Of a stretch of 64,000 nt of DNA, positions 1-11,632 are shown one piece after another (position 1 is the stretch's first letter; every line of letters starts with the position of its first letter). Below the pieces are notes generated by a model. That model had not been told where the DNA came from. It made no database searches and saw only the letters and a program-made list of their open reading frames with translations. The DNA is from Buxus sempervirens (Eukaryota; Streptophyta; Magnoliopsida; Buxales; Buxaceae), in NCBI GenBank assembly GCA_947561395.2, contig OX387186.1, positions 39,699,220 to 39,763,219 of the forward strand, given 5' to 3'. A program made the translations under genes and the position numbers.

Positions 1-131
1 GTTCTCCAAATTCTCATTTATGATATGCTTAATTTTTATTTTCCTTTTAAATTCATTTATACTTCCAATTCTCTTTATTTTAATTATTGATTATTTATTT
101 ATTTTATATTAGGAAAATCCAGGATTCTACA
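1..131. mobile_element. End of a gamma-type LTR running in from the left
   Basis: AT-rich sequence ending in ATTCTACA at 131, the same terminus (after an AT-rich run with TTATTTATTT) seen at 33094 and, mutated, at 8787. It is read as the right end of a gamma LTR whose start lies outside the window. No TSD can be checked. Confidence 0.55.
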
Positions 132-695
132 GCTTTTGCCGGTGGTAGCATATGGTGATCGTAGAAAAAACAAAAAAAAAAAACAAAAAGGCAAAAAATT
201 TTGCAGGCAAGCTTCCTGCTAGGCAAACTTTTATTGGTGGTAATAGCCACTGGTAAAATTCATAATATTGGTGGTAAGGTAATGCTGCCAAGAAAAAGAA
301 TTCTCAAATTTATCAAAAAGATTATTACGTATTGGTGGTACTTTTCACCGTAAGAGTACATTCCAATGGTAGAATATTAATGCTTGAAAAATAAATAAAA
401 TAAACAATTATTTTTATTAAATTTTTTACTACCAGTAAAATGTCAAAACGTGTGGGGTAATTCATGCCCTCGAGAAACGATCATTTTGTAGTTTGTCATA
501 GGCGGTAACCTGAACAAAACTAAAACCGATGTTCCATTTGGGTTAGATTGAGTTTAGGGATTTACGTTTTTGTTTGGTTTCGTTTTTGGATTAAGAAAAT
601 CAGTTTTGGCTGGGTTCATTTTGGATTCAGGTTGACTCTCAATAAATTCAGTTTGGTCTTGGATTGAGGTTAACCCAGTTCAAACATAATTTAGT
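132..695. other. Gene-free spacer
   Basis: There is an A-run near 165-185, several GGTGGTA motifs at 140-370, and from about 500 to 690 a stretch rich in TTTGG/GGTTT words like the CCGAACC-rich DNA in the LBD intron (40590-41060). No gene, RNA or element boundary was recognised. Confidence 0.5.
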
Positions 696-2217
696 TGCAC
701 TGTAGTTCCTTGAATCCATATTTATTAGATTCATAAATCCAAATACAAAGTGCTAGTATTGTGGGCCTAGAACAATAATTAAATCCACAATTACTCAATT
801 GAAAATCAGAGTATGCCAAATAATCTAAATAACTCATTCATTATTTCAATTTAAAAAGTGCTGAAGACTTCAAATAAATTTCAATTTAATACATCAAATT
901 TGAATTTTAAAGGGTAAAATAACTATTCTCGCATGAAATAGAACCTAAAATAAAGAAAAGAACTCTTAAACAACTTGTCTATTAAAATAAAAAAGAAACC
1001 TAATGAACTATAGTATGATCTTCTATGTCTACTTCTATACCCTCGATAAAGTCTATCCCAAATGACACATCCTCTCCAAGAGTATTTAAAAACAAAACAT
1101 TAAAAATAATGGAATGAGATATAAAATCCTAGTAAGTAATAGCATGCATGCTGAAAAATAGTCTATATGCTTTGAAAACCCTTTTCACGAGGTACCATGT
1201 AATGCCCTAGGGATCCAGAAGTTTTTTTTTAAATGGATCAAGGCATTTCTTAGTGATAACAAAACAATTAAGAACAAAAGCATAAAAAGATAAAGTAAAT
1301 CAGAGTATGTTAAAATTTAAACATCTCCTTCATTAATTCAATACATCCAATCTTAAATTTAAAAGGTAAATTGCCTATTCTAAACACTTCTCAAGATCTA
1401 CCATAAAGAAGAACTCCCAAAACAAATCTCCTAACATAATATCAAAGAAATCTAACATGCTATGATATGTTCCTCTAGATCCTTTGCACTTCCCTTAATA
1501 ATCTCTACCCCAACTTGAACATTCTCTCTAGGAGTATCTTAAAACAAAAAATTAAAACACAGAATAAGATATAAAATCCTAGTAAGTAGTAACATGCATG
1601 AGAGAAAACGGTCCATATAATTTAAAATCCTTTTTCATGAGCTTTTAGTGATAAATCCAAGTACAAATATCCATGAATAATAAAACATGAAATCCAAATT
1701 GCATATTTCCAAAGCAAAGCCAATAATTAATACTTAGATAATACAATCAACACACCACACAATTGTGACATCATAGGACGTGTGAAATAAGACCTCTTTG
1801 AGAAGTTAAGACCCGTATTAATTGCCACCTCGCGTTGTATGTTGGTTGAGATACATGATCTACAACATAGGGGAGAACTCAAATAGATATAGAATTGGGT
1901 TGGCAAGTACAATCCAATCAAACTACAACAATATCAATAACCAATGTGCACGGTGGGTAGCCCAAAATAATAACCACGTCGAGATACACGATGGGTGGGA
2001 TTGCTATAGCACGACTAGATATAGGAAGGCCTCACCAAGATAAATTATGGAAATGCTTAAATGGATACGAGACTAACTAAACAAAGAATTACTCATTTCT
2101 TTATCTAGCTAAACTATGGATCTATAACAAGCTATACCCGCTAGACACAAGGTAAACATCCTCACTATCTAAAATAAATCCAAGTAATTCAACAGTGTCA
2201 ATATAAAATATAAATCA

Positions 2218-2450
2218 CTCCAAGATACATGGAGGAGCCCAAAAGTTGATCCCAAGATACATGGGAAGCCAATTTCTCAATCCTAGATGCATGGAGAGGT
2301 ATCACATTTACTCTGAGATACATAGAAATAAAGAAAACCCACAAGATACATATGGACACCAAAATATTATCCCAAGATACATGGGAAAGTCAAAACCTCA
2401 ACCCAAGATACATGAGTGAGAAAATAAGCCACTCCTAGATACATGGAGGA
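2218..2450. repeat. AAGATACAT hairpin-unit array (copy B)
   Basis: Irregularly spaced units share a near-constant loop, AAGATACAT (variants TAGATACAT, TAGATGCAT, GAGATACAT), between complementary arms. Examples are CTCC/GGAG at 2218-2234, TCCC/GGGA at 2250-2266, TCC/GGA at 2281-2295, TCT/AGA at 2312-2326, TCCC/GGGA again near 2370, and CTCC/GGAG at 2432-2448. One unit near 2402 (CCC/GAG) has a mismatch. Confidence 0.8.
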
Positions 2451-5004
2451 AACAGATCAATTTGGAACAATAAACCTAAAACAAGAGTTATTTTAGCAAA
2501 ACATACCCAAGTTCTTTATGAAAATCCAAATAAAATTTTTGCCAATGTAGACATTCTCAAAACACCCTAATCTAATTGGTGCATGAATTGGAATCACTCA
2601 AAAATCAATTTATAATAAAAAATTATACAAATTCCCTAAAATATGAAAACATGGTACGAGTGCTCAATATAGCGCTCGAACGATGTCTTGGGCGTTCGGT
2701 TTAAGTGAAAATTTCATGTAATCGCTCAATAAGAGGCTTGGGTGTCCTATCGAGTGTTGAAGTTCCTGAATCTTAGACTTGGACGCTCGCTATGGCGTTT
2801 GAGCAGTAAATTGGGTGCTCGTTCAAATCCAAAAATCGATTCTCGGGTTTCGAAATTAAAAATAAACATGCTGGGTGCCTACTTGCGCATTCAAACGATG
2901 GATCGGGTGACCTAAGCAAAAGTGTACAAATAAAGGGCGCTCAAACCACAATTCTGGTGCTAGTTCAAATTCGTAAAAATCTAGGTTTTTTTTTGCGCTT
3001 TTTCAAACTAAAATCAAATAACCCCAATCCAAAACCTCAAATCACTTCGAAATCATGTAATCTCATTCTCTAATCATACTAGATCATACCAAACACATTA
3101 GAACATGATTTTGAAATAAATCTCAATCCAAAACCTACCAAAAACCACACTTTTAAACATATTTGACAGTTTATGAATCTTCAAAATAAAACTATATTAA
3201 ATTGCTATAAAAGCACATCAAATCCATTCTAATTTATAAACCATTTAAAACATCCAACAAAACCCTCGGAATCCATATTTGTCGATTAAACAATAAATCA
3301 TGAAATCTTCTTGTGTTGTAAATGTTACTACTGTGAGACATGGAAAATCACCTAGATGACTTCCTCGTCATCACGTGGGGTTCACAAAGGGTTGGAGTCA
3401 CCACCATTCAAGTTAACGTGTGAATGGACACCAAAGGGTTCATAAAGAGATAAAATAGAGTTAAAATAACTCTAATTCATGGTCAAATCCAGAGATCAGG
3501 TAAGGGGATTAGGTTATGAGCAGGAGAAGGTGTTAGGCACCCCCACTCATCCATACAAGATGGTTGCCATATGCTGTTCATGCTCAAAAATTACTTGCCG
3601 ACAAAGATCACTAAAATAGGCTTGAAAAGAACCAAACAGATGTGTGATTCCTCCATATGAGTAGTCCAATAAGATTTGGACTCTCACTATGAATATATCA
3701 CCTCTAGGACTTCATGTTTAAGTAAAAATCAAAGTAAAGATTGAAGAAAATCAAACTAAAACAAATTTGGAAAAAATCAATAAGAGATGAAGCTATATTA
3801 GCTTGAAAACTCTGATCAATGATAAATCATTCGATTTAAACTCAAATCAAACGAAACCAAGGCCATTTGAAAGCTAATATGAAGTAGGAGACTCAGTAAA
3901 AAAAATTCAAATCAATCCGATTAAAAACTAAGGAGAAACACTCGTTCAAATATACCGTTGTAAATCAGAAAAAGTGGCAAGTAACTAACTTTGAAACTTT
4001 ATTTGTGGAGATTGGCTCCATGTAAATTCTTGAAAACTTGCATGAATGAAGTATGAGGTGCCATATTTAAAACAAAATAGGCCTCACACAAAACTCCATC
4101 CATTTGTGACTTGTGCGACCTCTCGAACATGCCTAGAGGATCACAGATTGGCTCTGAAATCTACTACTGAGTAGCTCTGAGTCAATCAAACACACAAGAC
4201 ACAACTCAAAGTGAAAACTCTTAAAACTAGTTGGATTTGAAAATAGACTCACTGAGCAAAACACATAGATTAAAATCACTTGAATTGAAATTAAAATGAG
4301 CGAATAGTGCTCGATCAAAGTGACAAGTTCAGTAATCTGATCTGAACTGACATGTCGACTTTGATAAGATGGTATCAAAAATCCACTCCATGTAAATTAT
4401 TGAAATTTTACAGACACATACTAGACATCTTCACCTATCACATGTCTTTAGAATCACTCAAAATTCATCCGAATGATGGAGTTATGAGCGTTCTAAGACA
4501 GGGTACAGGTTCAGTCCAGATTTGTGAAGTTTTGATAAAAATGAGCGAAACTTGTGAGTGTGTGCAATGGATTCGGCTAAACTGGCTTGAAATCACTAGA
4601 ATAAACTCCTGAAGTCCTGATAGTTCACTCTAAGGCCATTGATCTCAAATTTACTATATTGAGCATGGTGAATCCAAGATCTAAGCCTACTCTCGACAAA
4701 AAGGGAAGTAATATGTGTGTGATTGTGTTGGAAATCAGCTTTATAGGAGAAGATTGGGATCCAACGCTATAGAGAGCATGGATCCTTGTATCCTCTCCAA
4801 ATCACACCAAACCATTAATCAATAGAAGATCAATATGCATATCATTCAAAATAGGTTCTAAGCCTAAGGTTCCATTCCAACTTCCTTTTCCTCAAGTTCT
4901 CTCTTCACGTTTTACGGTTAGAGAGGACTCTTAGGTAATTTGGAAGTGGTTTCGGGCTCCAAACACACACCAGGGCACTATTCTATAGAAAGGTAGAAGG
5001 AGAG

Positions 5005-7279
5005 TGTAACGCCCCGGAGCCATGTTGTTCATTTAAGATATAACATGTCTCACGGAGTGTTAGGTAAGGATCCAATAAATATGTGATTGCTGGATAATCA
5101 CTGAAATTCTACCATATCAGAGTGCACAAGCAATTATTAACTAAGAAATCCAAATAATCTTTAATTATAATCAAACGATTCAACATCAAACTACTTTATT
5201 ACACTTCTAAATTAAACAAATCAAAAGTTCCAACCCAAAAATAAACCTATTATTCTAAGGAATGTAATAATAATCTTCCTCCCTATAAGTGTCAGTCGGA
5301 TCTACCCCAGTAGTCGCCTCACCACGAGTATCTGAAAACAAAAACAAAAACAAACAGGGTGAGATACAAATATCTCAGCGAGTAGCATATGCATGCAGAA
5401 ATAGTTATCAATAGTTATAAATATGCATCGATAAATAACCAGCACGATTAAGTCAACGAAGATCATTCCATAGTTGAGATCCAAAACCCCAATAATAGTA
5501 TCAAATCATAGTTCAATAACAATACCGATAAAACATCGAATGGTCAATGTCATGCCTATTGTTTAAATTGGTGAATTTACATGCCAAGGAGACATCCACA
5601 CCTCCATGTACACAGTTCCGGCCTACTTAGGGTTTCAGACACTCTGAAATGACGGCCTATTCAGGGTTTCGTCATCCAATGCCGGCCTACTCCGGATATC
5701 GGCATTGACAACCAGGCCTACTCAGGGTTTTTGGCTGCTCTACACCGGTCGTGGCAACACACAAGGCCATGCAATTACACCAACAAACAATACCATCACA
5801 TTACTAAGCTTAGACATGGATCCAGGTGAAGCTAAACCAAAACAGAATAACCGTTACATAAAACTCAGCATTTGCAAAACAATAAACCAACACTGGTCAC
5901 CATCATGTATAACCCAATACCATGCATCACAGTCACTCCTGACCATAATAATACTCATGACATCTCAGTAAATATTCCAACCCAAAACACAGATCCAACT
6001 GGTAGTAACATCCCTTTTACTCACACCAAGATAGTTTTACAAATACAGTTCAGCACTTTGAAATCAAGCAAACCCAGGTTAAACACATTCACAATCGGCA
6101 AACAAATGTAACACATAAGTAAAGCTAAGACATTAATTCATAGTATCAGGTACAGCATGTTAATCTACCAACAGTCCTTCAATTCTCACTTCGGTAACTC
6201 ATAAAACTACCAACAGTTTGACTCAATGATCTCCGGATGTTTTTAAGCAGATAAAACACTTCTAATATCGTAATCTAGTCATTGGCTAAAAGGTTTAAGC
6301 CTTACAGTACCAAAAATGTGTTCAAAATGATCAGCCGCACTTTACTGGAGAAGTTAGTGGGTGCGTTGACCTCGGCTTAGTTGGCGCTAGGTCGGCGGAT
6401 CCAAAATTTTGTATGCGCCAGGCTACCGCTAAGGAGAATAGGTTTGCGGTAGCCCAGCAGACACCCCCCCTTTATTTCACGATAATTTTTAACTCACTGT
6501 TAACTCCAAAAACCTACGAATGTCCTAGTTTCAAGCCTCTGTAACAATTTTCCTATGATTCTACCACCTTCAATAGACGATCAAACATGATTCGAAATTA
6601 ATCGAGAAACATTAATATTACGCCTCTAAAATTCTTTGAAAAACCATGTCTGAAACTACATTTTCCACAATCATGCATTACGACTAATCTCAGAGATCAA
6701 AACCCAAAACACAGATTAAAATGATGTTACTCACCTGTTATACGCTCAAATCCTTGCACTGCAACTTCTATCGATCTCCACCCAAACTCTTCTCTGATCG
6801 CAAGATGATTTTTGATCACTCTCTGATCGACAGGAAAACCCCACTTTTGTTTTCTCCACACGCCCTAGAACTCCAGCCACAATCTTCTTCAAACTCAAGG
6901 TATGCGAAAACCTACGCACCTAAATACATTGAGTATTTATACTCACCCTACGCTTTCCTCTCGACCAATTTAAACTCATGATTCAGTGCACGCTCGCCCA
7001 CAAAGTCTCCGTACATACACAGCTTTCCAGCCATTGATTCACCGACTTGACTCTCCACCTAAACACCCATATAAATAAATATTTTATTCATAACGACTAA
7101 ATTCAAACAGCAATATACTTCTAATTAAAATTGACGCATTACTCACCTTAATTCATCTTGCTTCATGCCTAATGTCTCAAATTCCAAATACACCCTTGCT
7201 TGATAGATTTTTGAAATTTCACCCATAAGACTTATTAATTCTCATAAACAATAAACATGCAGAAATTTGGGGTTTTACA
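5005..7279 (-). mobile_element. Beta solo LTR nested in alpha LTR
   Basis: Plus-strand ends are TGTAACGCCCCGG at 5005 and TTTGGGGTTTTACA at 7279. Flanks GAGAG (5000-5004) and AAGAG (7280-7284) agree at four of five TSD positions. Comparison with the uninterrupted alpha copy near 36130 confirms the site. It is about 2.28 kb with no coding internal region. Sense is minus, judged from a TATAAATACTC-like box (reverse complement) near 6940. It carries hairpin units with loop GCCTACTCAGGGTTT at 5650-5734 and a CG-containing block at 6330-6470. Confidence 0.85.
5640..5735. repeat. GCCTACTCAGGGTTT hairpin units
   Basis: There are three successive units with an almost constant 15-base loop and different paired arms: TGACG/CGTCA (5650-5674), AATGCCG/CGGCATT (5678-5706) and CCAG/TTGG with one G-T pair (5712-5734). 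A further degenerate unit precedes them (arms TCCG/CAGA), followed by the small hairpin TTTCAGA-CAC-TCTGAAA. Confidence 0.8.
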
Positions 7280-7644
7280 AAGAGAGTGCTGGAATGTAAG
7301 TAAAAAGAAAAGGGAAGTGAGGTAGCTTACCTTGGTAGCTTAGGAAACCTTGAGACAGTAATTCGGTAGAGGTTCACTTCTTCTTCTAGTGCCTTCAAGC
7401 TTCAAAGTAGTAGCCCTTTGCAAGATGAGGACCCCTTTATTTATAAGCATAGCCAAGGGTATAAAAGACCCAATGGTAGAGCAATAAATCTTTCTAGATT
7501 ACTCCAATTCAAATTAAAGGTATAAATTGATGTAATCTTACAAGTTTCGGAGGGCAAAATAGGGAGATCAAATCTCCCAGAGAGAGGTAATATGCGTAAA
7601 TAAGGCTCAGATCCCGAGTCTTTTCACAAATGACCAAAAGGAGC

Positions 7645-7925
7645 GCAACCGCATACACAGTGCGGTTTAAACCAAACTGCCCTTTGTATGCGGTTGCGGC
7701 AAAATTACTCAAACACTGTGAACACAGTGCGGTCAAAATTCAGTTACGTGCCAATGATTGCTGCCAACGTGGCCCAACGACCTGGGCTTTTAGAAGCCAC
7801 GTGGCAGCCCACTTGCGCGCACGCAAGAAGCGTGAGGCCGACCGCACATCCAGTGCGGTCTCAACCGCACATACAGTGCGGTCAAAACCAAATGACCAAA
7901 AACTGCATTATATATGCGGTTAGAA
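7645..7925. repeat. U3 hairpin cassette of alpha copy at 3332 (ACCGCA arms)
   Basis: Inverted repeats with ACCGCA/TGCGGT arms occur at 7647-7667 (AACCGCA/TGCGGTT), 7840-7860 (GACCGCA/TGCGGTC) and 7864-7882 (ACCGCA/TGCGGT). Single arms lie near 7690 and 7725, and a degenerate last unit ends near 7922. They lie between the LTR start (sense, 8035) and the TATA-like box near 7440. Confidence 0.8.
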
Positions 7926-9339
7926 CCTTTTTTTGAATATTTCTGAATTTTTGACACTTGTCAAAGCTCAATTAAATCATTTAAAATTCATTTTCATTGC
8001 TCTCCTCTATTGTAGTGCAATTTGGGGTGTCTACAACTACTTACCTCTAGATCGCAATAACTGCTTTCTTCTTCGTCCTCTTGTTGATCTCTATTTTTCT
8101 CTTGTTCTAGACCCAACCGTGAGCTCCTTTCTCTCACTCTTTCTCTCTTGATCCTCCAAAGAAACCTCAAAACCTTCTATCTCTCTCCTTTTATACAATC
8201 ACCCAATTAGGAGTCCTAATTATATTTGGAAACCTTCATAGTAATCCTACTTTCCTATTTTATTTTAATTCTTCTTTTAAATCCTTTCTCCTAACTCCCC
8301 AAATAAATAAATTTCTATTTTAATATATTTTCGCTCTATTTTAAATCCCTAATTTTAAATATTACCAAAGCATCCCAAAGTCTCTCTTTCTTTCAAATTA
8401 AGGCCCCTAATTAATTATAATTACCAATAGGCCCTTTTCCATTAATTAAGCCATAAATCAAGCTATCTAAATCCAAATTCAACCTAAATTAGATCTAATT
8501 AATTGTTTTAGATTTAATATTATTTAATTAATCAATTTATTGATTGGTTTAATAGAAAAAGACTAAAATACCCTTTTTCTTTATTATACCACGTTTATCC
8601 ATTGAATTTCTTCCAAAATTTCCAGATTTTTTCTCCTTATTATTTCTCTTTATGATATGAATTTAGATCATACCATTAATCCTCCAAATACTTAGATTAA
8701 ATCTTTATTCCTCAATATTTCAAATTTTGTCTTCCAATATTCGAATTTAAAATATATTATTATTTCTTCAAAATTCAGGATTCTATATTAATAAATCCAA
8801 ATACCAATATCCAAAAAATATAGCATGAAATCCAAAACCACATGTTTCCAATGTAAAACCAATAATTAGTATTAATAATGTTCACATAGCAAACTACACA
8901 ATTATGACACACATGATTCGTGAAATAAGGCATCTTTGAGAAGTTAAAGCCCACTCCAAATGCCTATGTTGCCATAGATATATGAACTACAACATAGTGG
9001 TGCACCCACCCAGATATAAGAATTATGGTTGGCATGCACAACCACAACTTCCCACCAAGATACACAGATCGAGGAAGAGGATAGCTGTGATTTCCAAAAC
9101 TTCGCACTGAGATCCATGAATCAAGGAAGAGAATTGTTGCAATTTTCACAACTTCCTACCGAGATACACGAATTGAGGAAGGGGATTTCTGAGAAGCACA
9201 AACTAAAATACATAAATAGAGCACGGAGTTAACCAAATAAAGAACAACTCAGTTCATTATCTCACTAAACAGTGGATTCATAACTAGCTATGCCCGTAGA
9301 CACAAAGCAAACATCCCAAGATACATAATATAGAGCTCA

Positions 9340-9417
9340 CTCCAAGATACATGGAGGAACCCAAAAGTTCATTCAAAGATATATGGGAGAGCCAAATCCT
9401 CAATCCAAGATACATGG
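9340..9417. repeat. AAGATACAT hairpin units (copy A, left part)
   Basis: A CTCC/GGAG unit around AAGATACAT lies at 9340-9356. A further unit is cut by the Copia insertion: with the Copia element removed it reads TCC, AAGATACAT, GGA across 9405-9417 and 31204. More degenerate relatives lie at 9050-9190. Confidence 0.7.
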
Positions 9418-9601
9418 TGAAAAACCTAGAGTTTAGACTCCAATAGACCTAGAGGGAGTAAATAGGTGTTTACTTGCGGAAATTAAAATTTCTATCAATC
9501 CTAGACAAGTCAAATCTAATAGGCATGCAACAAGCAAAATAATAAAAAGCCAAGCCACAAAAATTTCAAACAAGTAGTAAAAGAGTATAAAAAAACACAG
9601 T
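9418..9601 (-). mobile_element. Copia 3' LTR, outer piece
   Basis: It aligns with the 5' LTR at 28461-28492 plus 30117-30260 (GAGTTTAGACTCCAATA, then AATAGGTGTTT and GGCATGCAAC). It breaks off at 9601, where the delta element begins, and the same LTR resumes at 22062. About 170 bp of LTR (equivalent of 30256-30424) is missing at the far junction. Confidence 0.8.
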
Positions 9602-10207
9602 TGTAAGCACCTAAATTTTGATCAAACCAAAATGTGCTAAAAAGCAGTAGAACCTGGAAATAGGTTAAACCCTAGGGAGCAGAAATTGACTTTTTGATCA
9701 AGCTTGAATTAACTACTATACCCTATTCCAATGGATAGGAAATTCCGACACGGTTCCAATGCAACTGAGTTTGCTAGAATCGGAGTCCAAATGAAGGAGA
9801 TATGAGCAAAACAACCCTAAGGGCAAAACTATAAATAAATGCAGAAATCCTATACACGTGGCAAGTGTGCAAGTCACATTTGCTAAATGGCAAACCAAAG
9901 GACAAAAGTGCAAAAAAGCAAAATATCTTGAATATAATAATAATATTTCTTAAATATCTTGAATTAACTAATTAAAATAAATAAAAAATCAAAAAATCCG
10001 ATTCTCTCATTTAATGAGAGAATCAGCATCAAATCAGCCAAATTGGAGAGAGAGAGACAGAGAGAGAGAGAGAGGCAAATCTGGAAAAAATCAATTTTTG
10101 TGTATAACTGAAATATATTTCCGGCTCAAAGGATAAGATCCCAGATTACAGTGTCAGATTCTCTAACCTTATCCCTGCATGTAATCATTTCTGATTTGAT
10201 GTGTTAG

Positions 10208-10308
10208 TAACCGAAATTATATTTCGGTTATAAAATAAATAAGTATAACTAAAATTATATTTCGGTTATACTTAAAATAAATGTAACCAAAATATAATTT
10301 CGGTTACA
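10208..10308. repeat. U3 hairpin cassette of delta LTR (AACCGAAAT arms)
   Basis: Three successive inverted repeats are present: TAACCGAAAT/ATTTCGGTTA-type at 10208-10230, TATAAC/GTTATA outer arms at 10244-10270, and TGTAACC/GGTTACA outer arms at 10282-10308. They lie directly upstream of the TATA-like box at about 10320. Related arms recur downstream at 13340-13430. Confidence 0.75.
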
Positions 10309-11342
10309 ATGATTTTGTCTATAAATGAGCTCTAATAGCTCATTTGAAGGGGTTGGTTGATTTTGGCTTGCTCCAACCCCTCTCCCTCACTCCCTAAGCC
10401 TTCAAACCCCATCCAAACCCTTCCAAATCACTCTCCAACCTCTTCTTCTTCAACCTTAATCAAGAGAGGAGCTTGGAAATCAGCTTGGAAGTTCAAGAGG
10501 AGGACTCCACTTGCTGCCAAACCTTCAAGGAGCTTCAACAAACTTCAAGGAAGCCTACTAACCCCAATGTAAGCTTCCTAAACCCCACTTGTATAACATA
10601 TGTGAATTTGAATCAAATATGAGCATGTTCCTTTTAGTATACTATTTCTTGCAATTTTAGCTTGCTTCCCTCTCTTTTATATCTCATGTCCTTCCACCCC
10701 TTCATATGGATGAGTTCCAATGGTAAGGGGAGGTGTTCAAGCTTGAAAAGAGAGGGGGCGAGACCATGAAGCACCATTCAAGGTCACCTTTTTAGGCACT
10801 CCTTTTGGTGCTTCCTTTGGTTTTATCTCATTTGATAAAGGGAGAGAATGTTCTCCCTCCTCCTTCACATCTCATGTATCCCATAAATCCCCCTTTAACC
10901 CTTCTCTTTACTCCCCTTTTCTAATGATTATTGTGGTGTTTTTCACTTGTTTGTATGGTGTATGGTTTACATGCATATTTGAAGCATCACACATACACTT
11001 TTGCTAAGAAGCATGATCTACCTTGCACTTTAACACATAAAGCATGTTTGTTTCCTACATCTTATTTTAGGTAGCCTTCATTCCCTAGCATGCACACTCC
11101 ATGCTTGCACCCACCCTCATGTACTCTCTTTAAAGCATCTTAGATTATACTTTTTGCCGCCTTAATGCTTGCTTCCTTGTGTTATTACATGAGAATGTTC
11201 CATGGTGTGCCCGAAGACTTAGGGAAAGGACCTATTGGGTCTGTAGACACCCCAAATTGCACTACAAAATGAGAAAATAATTGAAAACATGTAATTGGGA
11301 TTTGAAACAGGTTAAAAATGCATAAAATTTCATCAAACAGGA

Positions 11343-11424
11343 AGTGCCCATATTGTATCTGCGAGCTAGTCGCGCTCGCAATTGGTATACGGGCATGCCA
11401 CGCCCGTAATGTATATACGGGCAC
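11343..11424. repeat. U3 hairpin cassette of alpha copy at 11242
   Basis: Two compact inverted repeats, TGCGAG/CTCGCA arms at 11360-11380 and GCCCGTA/TACGGGC arms at 11402-11422, sit inside a wider TGCCCATA...TATACGGGCA pairing. They occupy the same place between LTR start and TATA box as the ACCGCA, TATCCGAC and TGTCCGCA cassettes of other alpha copies, but share no sequence with them. Confidence 0.75.
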
Positions 11425-11632
11425 GGGGTTTTTGTGCGAATTTAGCCTTTTTTGATTTTTGAGCCTTATCTGCACCCAAATATCTCTTTGAGAGATTCAA
11501 ATCCTCTTATTTATCCATTCGAATTCTCTTATTTATCCTATTTGGCAATGGATTGGCATTATCCTTGTTTTTAATTCAATCTGAAACCCTATCTTGGCCA
11601 AACCCTGGACCAACCATGCCCCTGGGTTTGCC

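Larger units (their letters stand above)
3332..8035 (-). mobile_element. Alpha solo LTR, long subtype, hosting a beta LTR
   Basis: It starts TGTGAGACATGG at 3332 and ends GGGGTGTCTACA at 8035, with a perfect TSD ACTAC at 3327-3331 and 8036-8040. Net of the beta insertion and its TSD it is about 2.42 kb, the same as the copy at 34247-36667, so these two form a long subtype. The sense strand is minus, because alpha copies carry a TATA box and splice donor when read from TGTAGACACC. A TATA-like TTTATTTATAAG (reverse complement) lies at 7437-7446. The box GGTGTTAGGCACCCCCA near 3530, shared by all alpha copies, is present. No internal region is seen. Confidence 0.9.
1198..8787 (-). mobile_element. 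Gamma LTR copy B, nested in copy A
   Basis: It starts TGTAATGCCC at 1198 and ends at 8787 in TTCTATA, probably a mutated TTCTACA. Without the alpha insertion and one TSD copy (3332-8040) it is about 2.88 kb. Its 1300-1650 segment repeats copy A 805-1190 (ATCAGAGTATG, then AAATCCTAGTAAGTA and GCATGCATG), which shows two copies of one family. I see no clear TSD (TACCA on the left, TTAAT on the right), so the right end is uncertain by a few bases. It carries the AAGATACAT hairpin units at 2218-2448 and a GC-rich block with GCGCTCGAACG words at 2650-2960. Confidence 0.7.

Noticed and set aside
7630-7936. ORFs of 82-97 codons
   Set aside because: They lie across the ACCGCA hairpin cassette of an alpha LTR U3, where no coding is expected.
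1198-8787. Gamma B as a complete element with two LTRs
   Set aside because: The duplicated parts at 701-1197 and 1198-1650 are in the order expected of one LTR inserted into another, and no internal coding region lies between them.
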